A stretch of 64,000 bases of DNA from Zygnema cylindricum (lineage: Eukaryota > Streptophyta > Zygnematophyceae > Zygnematales > Zygnemataceae), in contig JBBHKE010003104.1 in the NCBI GenBank assembly GCA_037447655.1, positions 351,772-415,771 on the forward strand, in the 5' to 3' direction. The notes under the pieces are model-generated. The model did not search any database, was not told where the DNA came from, and worked only from the letters and a program-made list of their open reading frames with translations. Below, piece by piece: positions 46,335-59,298 of this stretch (the stretch's first letter is position 1; each line of letters opens with the position of its first letter). Both the position numbers and the translations under genes were made by a program.

Positions 46335-46881
46335 CATAGTTCAAAAGTAGGCGAAACTATGCCCATACAATATGCCTATTTATGCAAAACATACAATATG
46401 GCCTTAAGACCCATATTGTATTGGTAGCAAAATGAAAAAGAATAGTAACAAGGTTAAGTTGCACATCGATCGATAGAGAATTAAACGTCATATCTAAATT
46501 TTGAAAAACATTCAGACAAATTTTTATTTTTCCGTGAGTTTTGAGGTATTTTTTATTTGAAGGAGTTTTGAGGTTTTTTTTTTTAAATTGTCAGATTTTG
46601 GAGGATCGGACAGTCGTTGATCAAAGAAGCGATCTAAGAAGATCACATGAAAATCCCATAATACCACTTACGATAGGACTTACGTCCGCGTTTTATTTTT
46701 TCTTCCGGGTTTTATTTTCCTGCGGAATGTCATCCTACGCCTAATCAGTTCGCTAAAAAATTTCGTCCGGCGGCGTGCGCTGTACTATAATGATACGTCA
46801 GATTCGTACGTTTGTACACGAGTTTGCGTAACGCACACACATACAGTATGCCTACTTTGCGCAAGTTTTATCCCAAGTTTT

Positions 46882-49240
46882 TGTTGATATTTATGTATTT
46901 TCTAGGTGTGTTTTAGTATAGAAAAAGAGCAGAGGCAGTTTGCCTCTAACTCCCTTCTCCAAGCCCACACACTTGTTGTAGTCACTGAAGGCTGTACACA
47001 GAGCTAGAGTCATGGCAGCCTTGGCTCTATATGGAGACAGGGTGTAGAATTGGTAGACTTACCAAAAAGGTATTTGACGGACCCAGAAATTGATCTTGGA
47101 ACTTACCGTCCGTCAAACAACCCGTAGCGGTTGGCCTTATCCGTTTAGTCTAGGACTAATGCTAACACATATTGGGTTTGGCAGATATTTAAATAACATC
47201 TGTAGAAATTAATGTTTTTAAGTATTTTCTAGGTCTGAATAGAAAGAAAGAAGCCGAGGCAGTCTACCTCTAACTTCTCTCTCCAACTCTCAAACTTGTC
47301 GCAGTCACTGAGAAATTGGAGAGGAAGCTAGAGCCATGGCTACCTAGGCTATCCTCAGGTTTACGGGAAATTTATATTAGTCTAGGGATTAATAAAATAA
47401 CTGCGCCGGCGACAGGATTTGATCCTGGTACCTGCCGGCCGTCAGAGAGTAGATAGCCGGTTGCCTTAGCCGTTAAGTCTAGAAGTAGTGTTACATAGTA
47501 TATAGTACGATAATGATTTAAACATGTACACGTAGGATAAGTCATTTAACTATAACTGTTAACGGGATACATAGATATGGTAGTGTAAAAGTACGAATTG
47601 CGGTACGGATAAGAAATCAATACCGCGCATTGATTTCGTAAGCGAAACAAATACCGCGCATGTATTTATTACGGCTACGACCAAATGCGAGTTTATTCGG
47701 ACGGCCGGAATTAGCGCCGAGATTGCGGATGGAGAATTCGGCGGTTTGTGGGCATCGCCACATCGGATGACACGTGGCGAAGTTACATTGGAGCGCGACA
47801 TCTCCGAGGATTAAAGAAACGAATCCGGACATACCACGTGTCGACATTTAAGGCATGTCGTACAGTGTCCGTACATAAAGTACACCGGCAGCTCTACTTT
47901 TGCGTACGGAACTGTAATCTGATTAGTTCCGTACGTCAGTAGATAGAGTCTGTGAGAGAGATAGGACTGAGAAAAATTAGAAGATAGGACCCTCTCTCTT
48001 AGAGAGCTTGTGTACAAAAGGTCAACTTTGACCCTCCATAACTTACTGCTCAGGGGAGCAAATTCAGAGATTCTTTTTGCCATCGACTCAAGGGAGTCTT
48101 GTCTTCACAGGGGTGAAGGTGGTCAGAGTTTTTGTCTGCCAGGGTGGCAGTTATTTTTGCTTAAACACAAAGGGGTCAGGATTATCCTACTGGCTTCTTG
48201 GAAGCTCTCCACTCTGAGGACTTATGGAGGTCTCAGAGTTTCAGCATCTAGAAGGGTTTTCCATTTAACATGATTACGGTTTATATGGCATAGAAATAGT
48301 TGTACTTTAAAGTACGGACGAAACAAATAGTATGTACATTTGTTTCGACAGTCCGTATTTAATGTTGAAATAAATCAGACGGCCATGGTTAGCGCCGGCA
48401 TCGCGGAAGGACAATTTGGCAGTTTGCGGACGCCGCCACTCCGGATGACACGTGGCAACATCATATGGGTTTACGGAATCTTCAGAATGGAAGATAACAA
48501 ATCGAAAGTGACAAATATTGCAATATGGCATTGTCTTACAAAGTTCGTACAAAAAGTACTCCGACACCTGTACTTTCTTGTACGGTACCATTTTTCTGAC
48601 ATGGCATGACTTGGCGCCACGTGGAGAGATAACATTTGGAAGTAAGAATTCCGGGGATTATATGAACTAGTTTGGATATGATATATGTTGACCTAGTTTA
48701 GCCATGTCGTACGATGGCCGTACAAAAGGTACACCAGTACCTGTACATTTATGTACTATACAGTAATATGATTGGTCCATACCTCAATACTAGGGGGTTT
48801 AGAGAGGGGTTAAGGACTTAGAATATTTTAGGTAGGTAGCAGTCTCTCCCAAAGAGCATCTTGTATAAAAGGCAAACTTTGGCCAGCCATAACTATTAAC
48901 TTACTTAGCCATTTTCAGTGAATTTTTTTGCTGTAGACTCAAAGGAGTCCACGCTACAGAGGGGTGTAGTCAGTCAGAGTTTCTGCCTTCATGGGTGGCT
49001 GCATTTCTAAGGGAAAGTCAAAGTGGGTGAATGTATCCAAATCACATATTATAACTTTGCATTTTTGTGGTGGAACTGAGCACACAGAAAGTCTTGTTTC
49101 ACAAGGGTGAAGCTTTAATGGGGTTGTGATTGTCATGGGGTCAATCATTTGGGTTTATATAAACTTGGAGTCGGCACTATCTAGATTAGCTTCTTTTTTA
49201 TTTGTGAATTCTGTGTGGCAATGGAGCCCATAGAATTTCA
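46882..49240 (+). mobile_element. Solo LTR (TGTTGATATTTATG type), about 1.3 kb, itself interrupted
   Basis: Start TGTTGATATTTATG, end GCCCATAGAATTTCA, perfect 5-bp duplication GTTTT (46877-46881 and 49241-49245). It is split by the solo LTR at 47201-48243; the two parts sum to about 1.3 kb, like the sister copy at 56726-58031. The longer length comes from an internally duplicated block with two GTAC-rich hairpins (about 48550 and 48725). Confidence 0.92.
47201..48243 (+). mobile_element. Solo LTR (TGTAGAAATTAATG type), 1043 bp, innermost nest level
   Basis: Start TGTAGAAATTAATG, end GGTCTCAGAGTTTCA, flanks ACATC (47196-47200) and GCATC (48244-48248), a 4/5 duplication. Same family as 5459-6530. 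ABRE core at 47770-47778; antisense tRNA-like segment at about 47410-47485. Confidence 0.9.
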
Positions 49241-49301
49241 GTTTTGTGCACCTACTAAAGGCCTACTTTAAAAACGCCTACTTTTGAAGTATGATTTGGA
49301 G

Positions 49302-50100
49302 ATTGTGGACCAAAAAAATAAAATCAAAAAAATAGAAAAAGAGAACAAAAAAAAAAAAAGCCACAACCATTTCTATTGCGACCGTCTGATCAGAAATGTG
49401 TGACACGTGTGTTCGACGGCTGAAACAAACTTCAGACACTATAAATCTATAATAGAAAGGTTATTATATTTTCCAAAAAAATGAATGTTATTAGCGGGTA
49501 CACGGTGCAGTATTGTTCTGTACATTTGAGTATTGACAATATTTTATTTTATCTTTTTCAAAAAGTATCGAGCTGCGGTTGCCCAGCCAATGGTAGCGCA
49601 TGGATTCTCTCTTTGTCCCACACGTGCGGATGACTACGCTGCTTACGCCAACTTTTTGGCAGTTTGCACGTCCCAAGACCTCCTCTTCACAAGGAACAGT
49701 GGCTTACTGACATGGCACCACACAACTATATTCTCCCCTTTCATTAGCGCAATTTTCCCCCTTCTTTATTACGAGAAATTTGATATGAGCGTGCTTTTTT
49801 GTGTCACACCAGTCACATTCTCATGTTGAGAAAGTTTCGTGACACTTTTTTTGTACTCAAGTGCGAGTGCCAACACTTTAGGTATAGACAAACACATTTG
49901 GTACACTACACTATTTAAAATTGTTCAAGTTAGTGTAGTATGCTAATTAAACGTGCGCATATACATATGTATGAACCTCCACATTGGTCAAGGTTATCAT
50001 CCTTTAGGTTATGCATGGATGTTAAGTACGAGACTTTTGTCACAGATCTGCAAATCTGACAGATCGTGAAGCTAATGGTATATCCCCATATATTAAAGTA
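49302..50100. other. No gene seen
   Basis: AT-rich DNA. The patch 49370-49520 has GCGACCGTCTGATC and TTATTAGCGGGTACACGGTG words that recall the inverted-repeat element of SHPRH intron 3, so a decayed relative may be present. Confidence 0.35.
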
Positions 50101-50850
50101 TTTTTTTTCCTTCGCTTGGTCGGCGGCCTTCTCGAAGCTTCGGCCATGGCTTCCACTTATGGTTTTTTGATGTCTCTTTCTGTATCCGCCGTAAAAATTG
50201 GCGTACAGGTACTTAAACGAACGTTGTTTCAAAAATATTTCTATTGGTGAGCAAATCTCCTCCCTCCGCTCTGTCGTTTTCTATTAATCGAGTCTACTTA
50301 TTTCGGCCGATTTCCTTCTTACCGTTTGTGGCCATCTCGTGCCATCTAAGCCGCCGAAGTAAACGTGACATTAGTCAAGCATCAAAATTACATAAGATCA
50401 ACTCGTATTCGAGGGAATTGTTTTTAGCTGACACCTTTCCAGAAGCTTCAGCCATAGTTTCCTCTTCCGGTTTTTTCACATTCTCTTCGAGTATTCGGCG
50501 CCAAATTTGGCGTGCAGGTACTTTTCTGAAATTATTTTCAAATATCTTTCTATTCTTGGGAAAATTGGCTCCATCCGTTCTCCGGTTTTTTCATAATCGG
50601 CTCTACCAATTTTGGTTGATTTGTATTTTTTCTTCTTGTGGACGTCTCTTACCATCTTTATCCCTCAATTTGTCGTGCCATCTGCGCGCATTTCTGAGAA
50701 TTTCTTGTTTTGTCGACGGCACGGTCGCCTCCGCCAAGGTTTCCTACTAACTTTTCTCCACATCTCTTTGTTTCTCTAGTGGCGTGCAGTCGGCCGCAAG
50801 TTTGCCGCAAGTTTTTTTGAATATCTTTCTTCTATCACCTACAGAGCCTG
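50100..50850 (+). repeat. Degenerate direct repeats of about 300 bp, possible LINE 5' UTR
   Basis: Blocks starting near 50145 and 50450 share, in order, a GGYGYRCAGGTACTT word, AAATATCTTTCTATT, a CGGTTTT or CGTTTTC patch, CTACCA/CTACTT, and GTGCCATCT. A third partial block follows to about 50850. Tandem 5' monomers are common in LINEs; here this is an inference from position only. Confidence 0.45.
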
Positions 50851-51003
50851 TTTTATTTCACTTTTTATTTTACCTACTCGAGCCCACCAAGGAGAGCTTT
50901 CCGAGCGGCTTTTATCCTTCCACCTAGCGCGCCCAATCCCAAATCGGATTTGGCTGGTCCCTTGGTTACTACCTGTCTTCTACGGCTTAATATCTTGTTC
51001 TCT

Positions 51004-52638
51004 ATGGCTCCTCAAAAGCGGTGGGCATCTCGATCCCCATCTCCCTCTTCTTTCGATCACGTGCGGCCTCGATTAGGCGCCTCAATTGAGCGCCCTACCC
51101 CTCACTTTCCGAATCCCAAGGGTGAATCTCTCTCTCATTTGCAATCCCTTCAATTAGGTTATTTGCCAACCTTGCACGCGCAACCTCAACCTCCTATAAC
51201 CGTGTTCGACTCCACGAACTTAACCATGCCTGTCCACCCACAACCCACACCCACTGTTAACCCTATTCCATCCCCTTCTGTATAACTTCCTCATTCACTT
51301 CCGCATACTAGCCTTTATCGTCCTCCTCATCGTCGCGAACAATCACACCTTCAACTCTCTACCTCTCTTTAACGGCTATCTCCATCACGACTCCCAACTT
51401 CTCTTGGTGGTTCATTGGTATCGGATGTGGGTCCATCAAGCCAAACATCACATCCTCCATCTTTGACCCCTTTATCCCCGACCCCTCTAGTTTTAGAGAC
51501 AACATCAACTCGCGTACCCAGCGCGAAGCCTTCTCGAGTTCCATGTCCTGTGTGTGGCAAGTTGTACGGCGCAAGAGCAGGTGTCTCAAGACATTTGAAA
51601 GCTTGTCCGAAGACCAAGGCTAACATTCCTCCATGTTACCCTAAACATCCTACACACCCTCATGTTTGTCGTCAACCATCTCCGTCTGATTGGTAGTTTA
51701 TTCAGCACCTTGATGTTCTTGGGTGCTATCACTTGGGCTAACCGCGACCCCCTCCGTACACCCGTATTCCCCATCATCTTTGAGAACTTATCCAAGCATC
51801 TTTGCGTATTTCTTTGGATTTATTCGCTAATGATGTTTCAAATGAAGCTGCATGTCATCTCCTATTCATGTTTCAGCTTTAGGTTCTAATTTTGCCACCC
51901 CGAGGGGAAGCTAGTGGAGCTCGTGAGACTCGGGCTGGATGTTAGCATTTTTTGCGTGGCGATTAGGAGTCTTTTCAACAAGAGCACACAGATCGAGTTA
52001 TTGGCATTTTTGTCTCACCTCTTCGTCGTCGCGCCCCATTACCAAGTTCTACCGCGAGACTCAGCGAGCTGTCCTCCTTGGTCGTTTAAGTGAACTTTCT
52101 CAGGCTGCGAGCTCTTCGGCCTTTCACACCCTCTCCATCTTTAGAGGCAATTGTTAATTCGTTACGTTTGTTGCATCCTCCTGCACCTGATGATATCCTC
52201 TTATTTATTAAAGGGCATGATCCTCTTGAATCCTTTAATTTGGATGGTGAAGCATTTACCAAGGCCCTCGTCAAGTCCCCGCACCTTTTGGTAGGAGGTT
52301 CCTCTGGGATGGTTTTGCAATTTTGTGTCCTCCATTGGACTACAGAATTTAGGAAGCCTCTAGATAGTTCTACCGCGAGACTGCACGGAGCTGTCCTCCT
52401 TGGTTGTTCAAGTGAATTTTCTCAGTCTACGCGAGCTCTTCGGCCTTTCACACCCTCTCCATCTTTAGAGGCAACCGTTGACGCGTTACGTTTGTTGCAT
52501 CCTCGACACCTGATGACATCCTCTCATGTGTTGAAGGGCATGATCCTCTTGAATCCTTTAATTTGGATCGTGAAGCATTTACCAAGGCCCTCGTCAAGTC
52601 CCCGCACCTTTTGGTAGGAGGTCCCTCAGGGATGGTTT
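51004..52638 (+). pseudogene. LINE-like (non-LTR) remnant with C2HC finger
   Basis: Starting from ATG 51004 is a Ser/Pro-rich region. At about 51544-51606 an open stretch encodes CPVCGKLYGARAGVSRHLKAC, a single zinc finger of the kind seen at the N terminus of some non-LTR retrotransposon proteins. After frame changes, 52090-52310 reads LRPFTPSPSLEAIVNSLRLLHPPAPDDILLF...KALVKSPHLLVGGSSGM, which resembles the linker before the reverse transcriptase in such elements. The RT itself is not present: a copia LTR begins at 52639. Alternative: a decayed host gene. Confidence 0.45.
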
Positions 52639-52688
52639 TGCAATTCTGTGTCCTCCACCGGACTACAGAATTCGGGAAGCCTTTAGAT
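52046..52688 (+). repeat. 321-bp tandem duplication spanning a LINE-LTR boundary
   Basis: Copy 1 is 52046-52366 and copy 2 begins at 52367, both starting GTTCTACCGCGAGACT. Copy 1 ends with the first 51 bp of the LTR (52316-52366), then jumps back to LINE-like sequence. The copies differ at many positions, so the event is old. Confidence 0.85.
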
Positions 52689-53643
52689 AGTTGTTAACTA
52701 ACCCATTTTCAATGGCAACCACTGTTGCCCAAGCAAACAAGTTGACAATCTGACTACATCCCTGTGCAGCTTGGACTCCTCCAGTCCGTATGAAAAAGAA
52801 TCTCTAAAAACGCCCAATCAGACGATAAGTTATAAGGTGGCAAAGATGCCAAGTTTAAACAAACTCTCAAAAGGAGAGAGGTCACAACCTACCAAATTCA
52901 CTAAGTCCTAAACCCCTCTCACAACCTCTATCTATTGACGTAAGAACCAATCAAATAACTGTAGGGGTATAGAAAGGTAGTATGGCCGATGTACTTTCCG
53001 TACGGCCTGTGTACGGCAAGGCCATTGGGTGGACGCGTGTCCACTTTTAACTCGTCCTTATGTTCCCCATAATTCTTGCGACCAAATGTTATCCCTCCAC
53101 GTGGCGCCACATCATGCCACGTCCATAAACGCCAAAGTGCCCATTTCGCAATCTCGGCAGTGATATACGTCGTCGGATTATTTCCGAGATTAAATGTCGG
53201 CCGTCGAAACAAATGTCCGATTCATTTTTTTCGTGCGAGATAATGTTCGCACTATATAACGCTTGGTTTTGTGGGTTTTCGTTTGTCATTCCGTTAATTG
53301 AATTCATGGTCTTAACACTGTTTAAATATTTATCAAACCTAATGTATCCTAACGGACTTCTACGACAGATTGGATAGAGGTAACGGCTACGCCGCGCTCT
53401 GCCTGTCAGAGGTTCGATCCTGCCGGACTCAACCTTTTGTTGAGAGTGACATAAGTCACTCTTTAGTCCTGTCTGCTGAGCTAGAACAACCATGGCTCAT
53501 CCACCTTCTCTATCCCTTAATGACTTCAACAAGTATCGGGGGTAGAGAGAGGAGGTTGAGGCAGGCTGTTTGCCTTTTTCTTTTCCTATTTGTACTGAAC
53601 TATATAGACCTAGAAAATATCATAAAAATCAATAATTTCAACA
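52639..53643 (-). mobile_element. 3' LTR of copia element C, 1005 bp
   Basis: Minus-strand start TGTTGAAATTATTG at 53643 beside the polypurine tract AAAATAAGGGGAG; end ACACAGAATTGCA at 52639. Antisense tRNA-like segment at about 53362-53425; CACGTGGC core near 53089. Confidence 0.9.
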
Positions 53644-53647
53644 CTCC

Positions 53648-56600
53648 CCTTATTTTCTAGTCTAGCTTCAACTTTAGTCCACACTTTTCTCTACAATATT
53701 TTAACTTGGGAGAAGGCACTGGTTTAGTCATCATATCAGCCACCATTTCCTCATCTAATTTATATACAAGATTCACAATCTTATTCTCAACTTTTTCTCT
53801 CACAAAACTCAACCTTATGTCCATATGGTTAGCTTTGAAATGATGTTTAGGATTAGCTGCAATTGCAATGGCAGCTTGATTATCACAAAACACTTCATGC
53901 ACCCCTTTCTTCATATACCCATGTTCTTGTAACAAAGACTATATCCACATCAACTCTATCACAGCAAAACAAGAGGCCATGTACTAAGCCTCAATAATAG
54001 ATTGAGAAACCACCTTTTTTTGCTAACTGCTCCAATAACAAGCACCTTCCCCCACATACAACACATACCCAGAAGTGCATCTTCTCATAGGTGCGTCCCC
54101 ATAACTGGCATCACTCCAAGTTGTGATGTCAATGTGCTCCCCTCTCAAATGCAACCATAACTCTCTGGTTCCCACCAGATATCTCAAGACTCTCTTGGCT
54201 GCCTCCCAATATCTCTTCCTAGGATCATTAAGACTCCTACTGAGTACTCCAACTGCTGCCGCTATGTCAAGCTTGGTAGAATGCATAAAATAGATCAAAC
54301 TTCCTACGACTTGTCTATAAGGGATAGACTTCATAAACTCTCTCTCCACTAGACTCATTTGATCATCTAAGATTATCACTCCTCTTTTTACACTCCCATC
54401 ACTTACTTTTTTCAAGTCTATGGGAGTGGTATTACTGTTAGCCTTTTCTATCTGGAATTTCTCAAGCATATTACCTATTGCTTCTTTCTGTGTGAGTCTA
54501 ATGATCCTTTCCCCCCTATCTCTTTACATTTGAATTCCCAAAATATATCTTGCCTCCCCTAAATCTTTCATGTCAAATCTGCTTCTAAGATCTTTCTTTA
54601 ACTTATTGATATTTTCCAAAGACTTACTTAACACCAGTAGATCATCCACACAAATTGCATTTAAGATCACACCATCCTCATCTCCAAACATAAAGATAGA
54701 ATGGTCTGAGCTGATCCGGATATATCCTTGACCAGTGAGAAACTCATCTATTTTTTTATTCCACCGTCGGGGAGCCTGCTTAAGTCCGTATAAGGACTTT
54801 ATGAGTCTGCAGACTTTGCTCTCTTCCCTAGCCTCCACAAACCCCTCTGGTTGCCGCATGGAGATTTCTTCCTCTAACTCACCATTGAGGAAGGCGGTCT
54901 TAACAACCATTTGATGGATTTCCATGTCTTGCGCTGTTGATAGACTGAGGAGAATCCTTATTGATGGGAAACAAACAACTGGAGCAAATGTCTTCTCATA
55001 TTCAATCCCCTCCTTTTGGGTGAACCCCATTGCTACCAACCGAGCCTTATATCTTTCAATGGTATTATGTGGGTTCAGTTTTAGCTTAAATACCCATTTA
55101 CGGCCTATAGGTTTTCTATCTGGAGGATAATCTGTTTGCTCCCAAGTATTTGCTTCGATGATTGAAACAATCTCATCATTTATGGCTCTAATCCATCTAT
55201 CATTTTTTGGGCTATTTACTGCCTCCAAGTATGACTGAGGCTCATCAAGATGAGATATCTTAGTTACATTGTGAGCAACCTCTTTCTCTTGTATCTTTTT
55301 GCCGCTCCTTCTCCCCCCTTCAAACTTTGACACTAGAATAGAGGGAAGTCTTGGGTTTCTCCTTACTATCTCATTCCCTCCCCTATCCATGGAAGATGAT
55401 TCTGGTTCCTCCTCTTCTGTCTCCTCAAAGTCCATAGGAATATGTGAGGTATGTGGTAACTCTCCTCTATCTGAGATCTCCCGTGAATCTACAATCACTA
55501 TCTCGCTCATGTCTTTTTCGATAAAAATAGAGTTCTCCACACTTTCAGACTCAAACGTGATTCTTATCTTCTTAGTATATTTGAAGGGGTCAATTGACTT
55601 TCCTTCATCCATGACAACTAGGTGTTTGCCCTGAATGATATCTTGCTTTGCTAAGTCCTAGACTCTATATCCCTTGACATCCTCATCATATCCCACAAAA
55701 TATCTAGGTTTTCCCTTAGCATCAAGTTTCCAGTTTTTCTTATCCGTATCTAGACTGTAAACTTGGTTACCCAATACTTTAAGGTGAGAGATATGTGTTT
55801 TCCTTCTGACCCATCTCTCATAAGGTGTCATACCTTTGACTCCTATGGTAAGGACTCTATTCTTAATGTAGTTGGCATAGTTCATGGCTTCTGCCCAAAA
55901 TCTCTTTCCTATTTTCTTGTCAGCCAACATACTGCATACACTATCTCCTATTGTTCGTTTTAACCTCTCAGCTATCCCATTTTGTTATGGATTATGTGGT
56001 ACTGTTTTTCTGGTGCTGAACTCCCTCATCTCTCAAGTATTCCTCAAACTGGTTAGAGGTATATTCTCCCCCTTATCAGTCTTTATTCTCTTAATGGGGG
56101 TTCCATGGAGCTTCTCACTCCAAGCTTTATATTATTTGAACTAAGTTGGTGTTTCAGACTTTGTTTTTAGAAAGTAAACTCTAGAGTACCTAGACCAGTC
56201 ATCACTAATTGTCAAGATATACCTTTTCCCTCCAACTGAAGGTACCTTTACTAGTCCCCAGATATCTATGTGGATTAAATCTAGTACCTTTTCCCCTCTA
56301 TATGTGGCGGCTTTAGGGAAAAGAAGTCTGTGAGCCTTACCTTGGCCACAGCCACTACAATCATCCACCATTTTATCATCACTGAACTGAATGCCTTCTA
56401 ATACACCAAGCTTCTTCATTTCCCTCAACCTATCAAAGTGCACATGCCCCAACCGCTTATGCCATATCATCAACTTTGGGACAGCAACATCATAAGCATT
56501 TTTCTTTTTATTACTCAGGTTAAGCCTAAACATTCATTCGCTACCTTTATCTGCAGTGAAGTAAACTTCATCCCCATACTTAGCTGTAAAGACTCCATTT

Positions 56601-59298
56601 CTAGTGAAGGTATCAAACTCTTTCTCATATAACACAGATGTAGAGACAAGATTTTTACTCAACTGAGGAATATAGAGCACATCTGAGAAAGTGAGTATAG
56701 AAGTCTTACCCTCCATTAAGACTTTTGAAATTCTATGGGCTCCATTGCCATACAGAATTTGCAAGTCCAAAGGAAGCTAATCTAGATAGTGCCGACTCCA
56801 ACTTGATATTAACCCAAATGACTGACCCCTTGACAATCAGAACCCCAATATAGCTTCACCCTTGTGAAATAACACTTTCTGTGTGCTCAGTTCCACCACA
56901 GAATGCAACGTTAGAATATGAGATTTGGACACATTCACCCACTTTGACTTTCCCTAAGAAATGGAGCCGCCCAGGCAGGCAAAGACTCTGACCGACTACA
57001 CCCTTGTGTAGCCTTGACTTCCCTGAGTCCGCAGCAAAAAGAATCACTGAAATTGGTGAACTGAGTTGATAGTTATGGCTAGCCAAAATTTGCCATTTAT
57101 ACAAGGTGCTCTCTGGGAGAGGCAGCTACCTACCCGAAATATTCTAAGTCCTAAATCCATCTCTAAACCCTCTATTTCTGAGGTACGGACCAATCATATT
57201 ACTGTATAGTATATAAAGGTACAGGTACCGCTGTACCTTTTGTACGGCCATCGTACAACATGGCTAAATAGTCAACACATGTCCTATCCCGATTCGCTCT
57301 TATAATCCCCCGAATTCCTGCTTCCAAATCTTATCTCTCCACGTGGGGCCAGGTCATGCCACGTCAAAAAAAAGGTATCGTATAGGAAATTACACGTGCC
57401 GGAGTACTTTCTGTACGAAGAGTACGATATTGCCATAATGTGACATTGTCACATCCGGATTTATTGTGTTCCGTTCCGTAGATTTCGCAGCCTATAAGAT
57501 ATCGCCACGTGTCATTCGGAGTGGGGACGTCCGCAAACCGCCAAATTATACTTTCGCGTAGCCGGCGCTAATCACGGCCGTCCGATTTATTTTGGCATTT
57601 CAAACGGACAGTCGAAACAAATGTCCGTACTATTTGTTTCGTCCGCTACTAAAAGTACAACTGTTTCTATGCCCTATATACGGTAAGCAAGTTAAATGGA
57701 ATACCCTGCCTATAACTATTTAGATATTTATCAAACCCAATACGTCCTAACACTAGTCCTAGACTAAATGGACAAAGCTAATGGTTACGGGATGTTTGAC
57801 GAACGGTAGGTACTAGGATCAATTCCTGGGTCCGTCAATTACCTTTTTAGTAGATATACCTATTGTCTATTCCTGTCTCTTTGAAGAGCTTAGGCAGCCA
57901 TGGCTCTAGCTCCCTCTCCAGCGTTCATTGACTACAACAAGTGTGGGGGCTTGGAGAAGGAGGTTACAGGCAGACTGCCTCTACTACTTTTCTATCCTAA
58001 AACAGACCTAGAAAATACATAAATATCAACAACTTTCAAATCTACTGATCCCACTAGATCTGTAGTAACCACTCTCCCATCCCCATCCATCCCCATACTT
58101 TATTTCTACAGTAGGGATTTTCCTTAGCTTAGTGAAGAGGTCCTTATCACGACACATATGCATGGATGCACCTGAGTCGATGATCCATTGTTCTTATAGA
58201 GCTTCCCGAATTGCTCCAAGGGCACACTTGTGTCTTTGAGGGATCTGCTTCTCCTCCATACTCTCGCTAAGAAGAAGCTCTCCATCCTCCTCAGAGGACT
58301 CGTCCTCGGTTTCTCCTGTCACTTTTGTTACCACAGGTGCCTTTTCCTTCCCTCCGAAAGAACCCCCTCCACGATTCTCTTAGATCCTCAGATCCGACAG
58401 GTTGACACAATCCGCGATAAAGTGTCCCGATTTTTGCAAAAATGACAAAGGCCCTTTGGGGGCCTCGGTCCTCTAACCTGAACTCTTTCTCCTTTGTATG
58501 GCTTTTTCGGTTCCTCTGTCCACCTGTCCCCTCTGGCGGCTAGAGCTTGAATGCTCTTTTCTCCTCTCCTGATCTGAATCGTATTCTCTTGCACAAGTAT
58601 CATGCGGACCACTGTATTCCACTTCCATGAACTATCAGTCATTTCTTGTAATCGGTACACTATGTTCTCATACTCGTCGGGTAACTTCATGATGAGAGTG
58701 TTAACTTTCATTTTCATTGTACCTGCCCATGAAGCACTCTGTATCTCCATATAAAAACAAGAAAGATCATTACAGTAGTCTAACATCTTTCCCTCTTTGT
58801 TAGTATAATTTCCCAACTTTTTCTTTGCCAACTGGAGCTGCTGAATCATACCAGCTCTATAGATCTCTATCAAACTCACCCACAACTCCTAGGCCTTGTA
58901 AACGTGAAGATGGGGAGTTGCCAAAGCTTGAGTGAGGTGTCTCAGAATGAAGTTCTTGGTCGCGATGTTGGTGTCTTCCCCCATTTGAGTGTCGGTCTCC
59001 ACGGTCTTCACGATAGCCGCTCCGGGTGTTGTGGGAATAGGAGCAATAGGAGTAAGAGGTGTCTCCTTTTCTTTCCCCTTTTCGGACACACTGCTGTCCC
59101 CATCATCTGCCTGCTGATGTTGCTATAGAAAACCTTATTCCACCAAACCTTGATGGGGTTCCTTGAGGTGTACGTTTCACTTCTCCACTAACAATACCCC
59201 AGTATCGTTTTTCACACAAAGCCCTTGTCATCATGGCTTCCCAATAGATAAACCCTGATCCATTGAAGATGGGCACCCTAGAGTGTGGGCCTATAACC
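53648..59298 (-). pseudogene. Gag-Pol of copia element C, heavily decayed
   Basis: Minus-strand fragments in order: RNase H end (53935-53657), RNase H (54469-54023), linker and reverse transcriptase (55612-54524), integrase (55930-55658 and 56533-56141), integrase zinc region (HKRLGHVHFDRLR), then, beyond the solo LTR at 56726-58031, protease (DSGAS still present near 58160-58190), knuckle and gag (58885-58388, 59089-58889, 59340-59103). Many stops and frameshifts; the RT signature reads CVDD instead of YVDD. Same family design as elements A and B. Confidence 0.92.
56726..58031 (-). mobile_element. Solo LTR (TGTTGATATTTATG type), 1306 bp
   Basis: Perfect 5-bp duplication ACTTT (56721-56725 and 58032-58036). 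It sits in the protease-to-integrase region of element C, whose frame resumes on either side. Sister of 46882-49240, with the same internally duplicated promoter-like block and an ABRE core at 57504-57512. Confidence 0.94.

Larger units (their letters stand above)
46335..49293. mobile_element. hAT-like non-autonomous element carrying nested LTRs
   Basis: The left end CATAGTTCAAAAGTAGGCG and the right end CGCCTACTTTTGAAGTATG are inverted repeats, flanked by a perfect 8-bp duplication ATTTGGAG (46327-46334 and 49294-49301). Without the inserted LTR it is about 595 bp. Both ends and several internal blocks (for example the GGCCTTAAGACCCATATTG region) match the MITE at 3521-3811 in reverse orientation. 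Confidence 0.9.
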
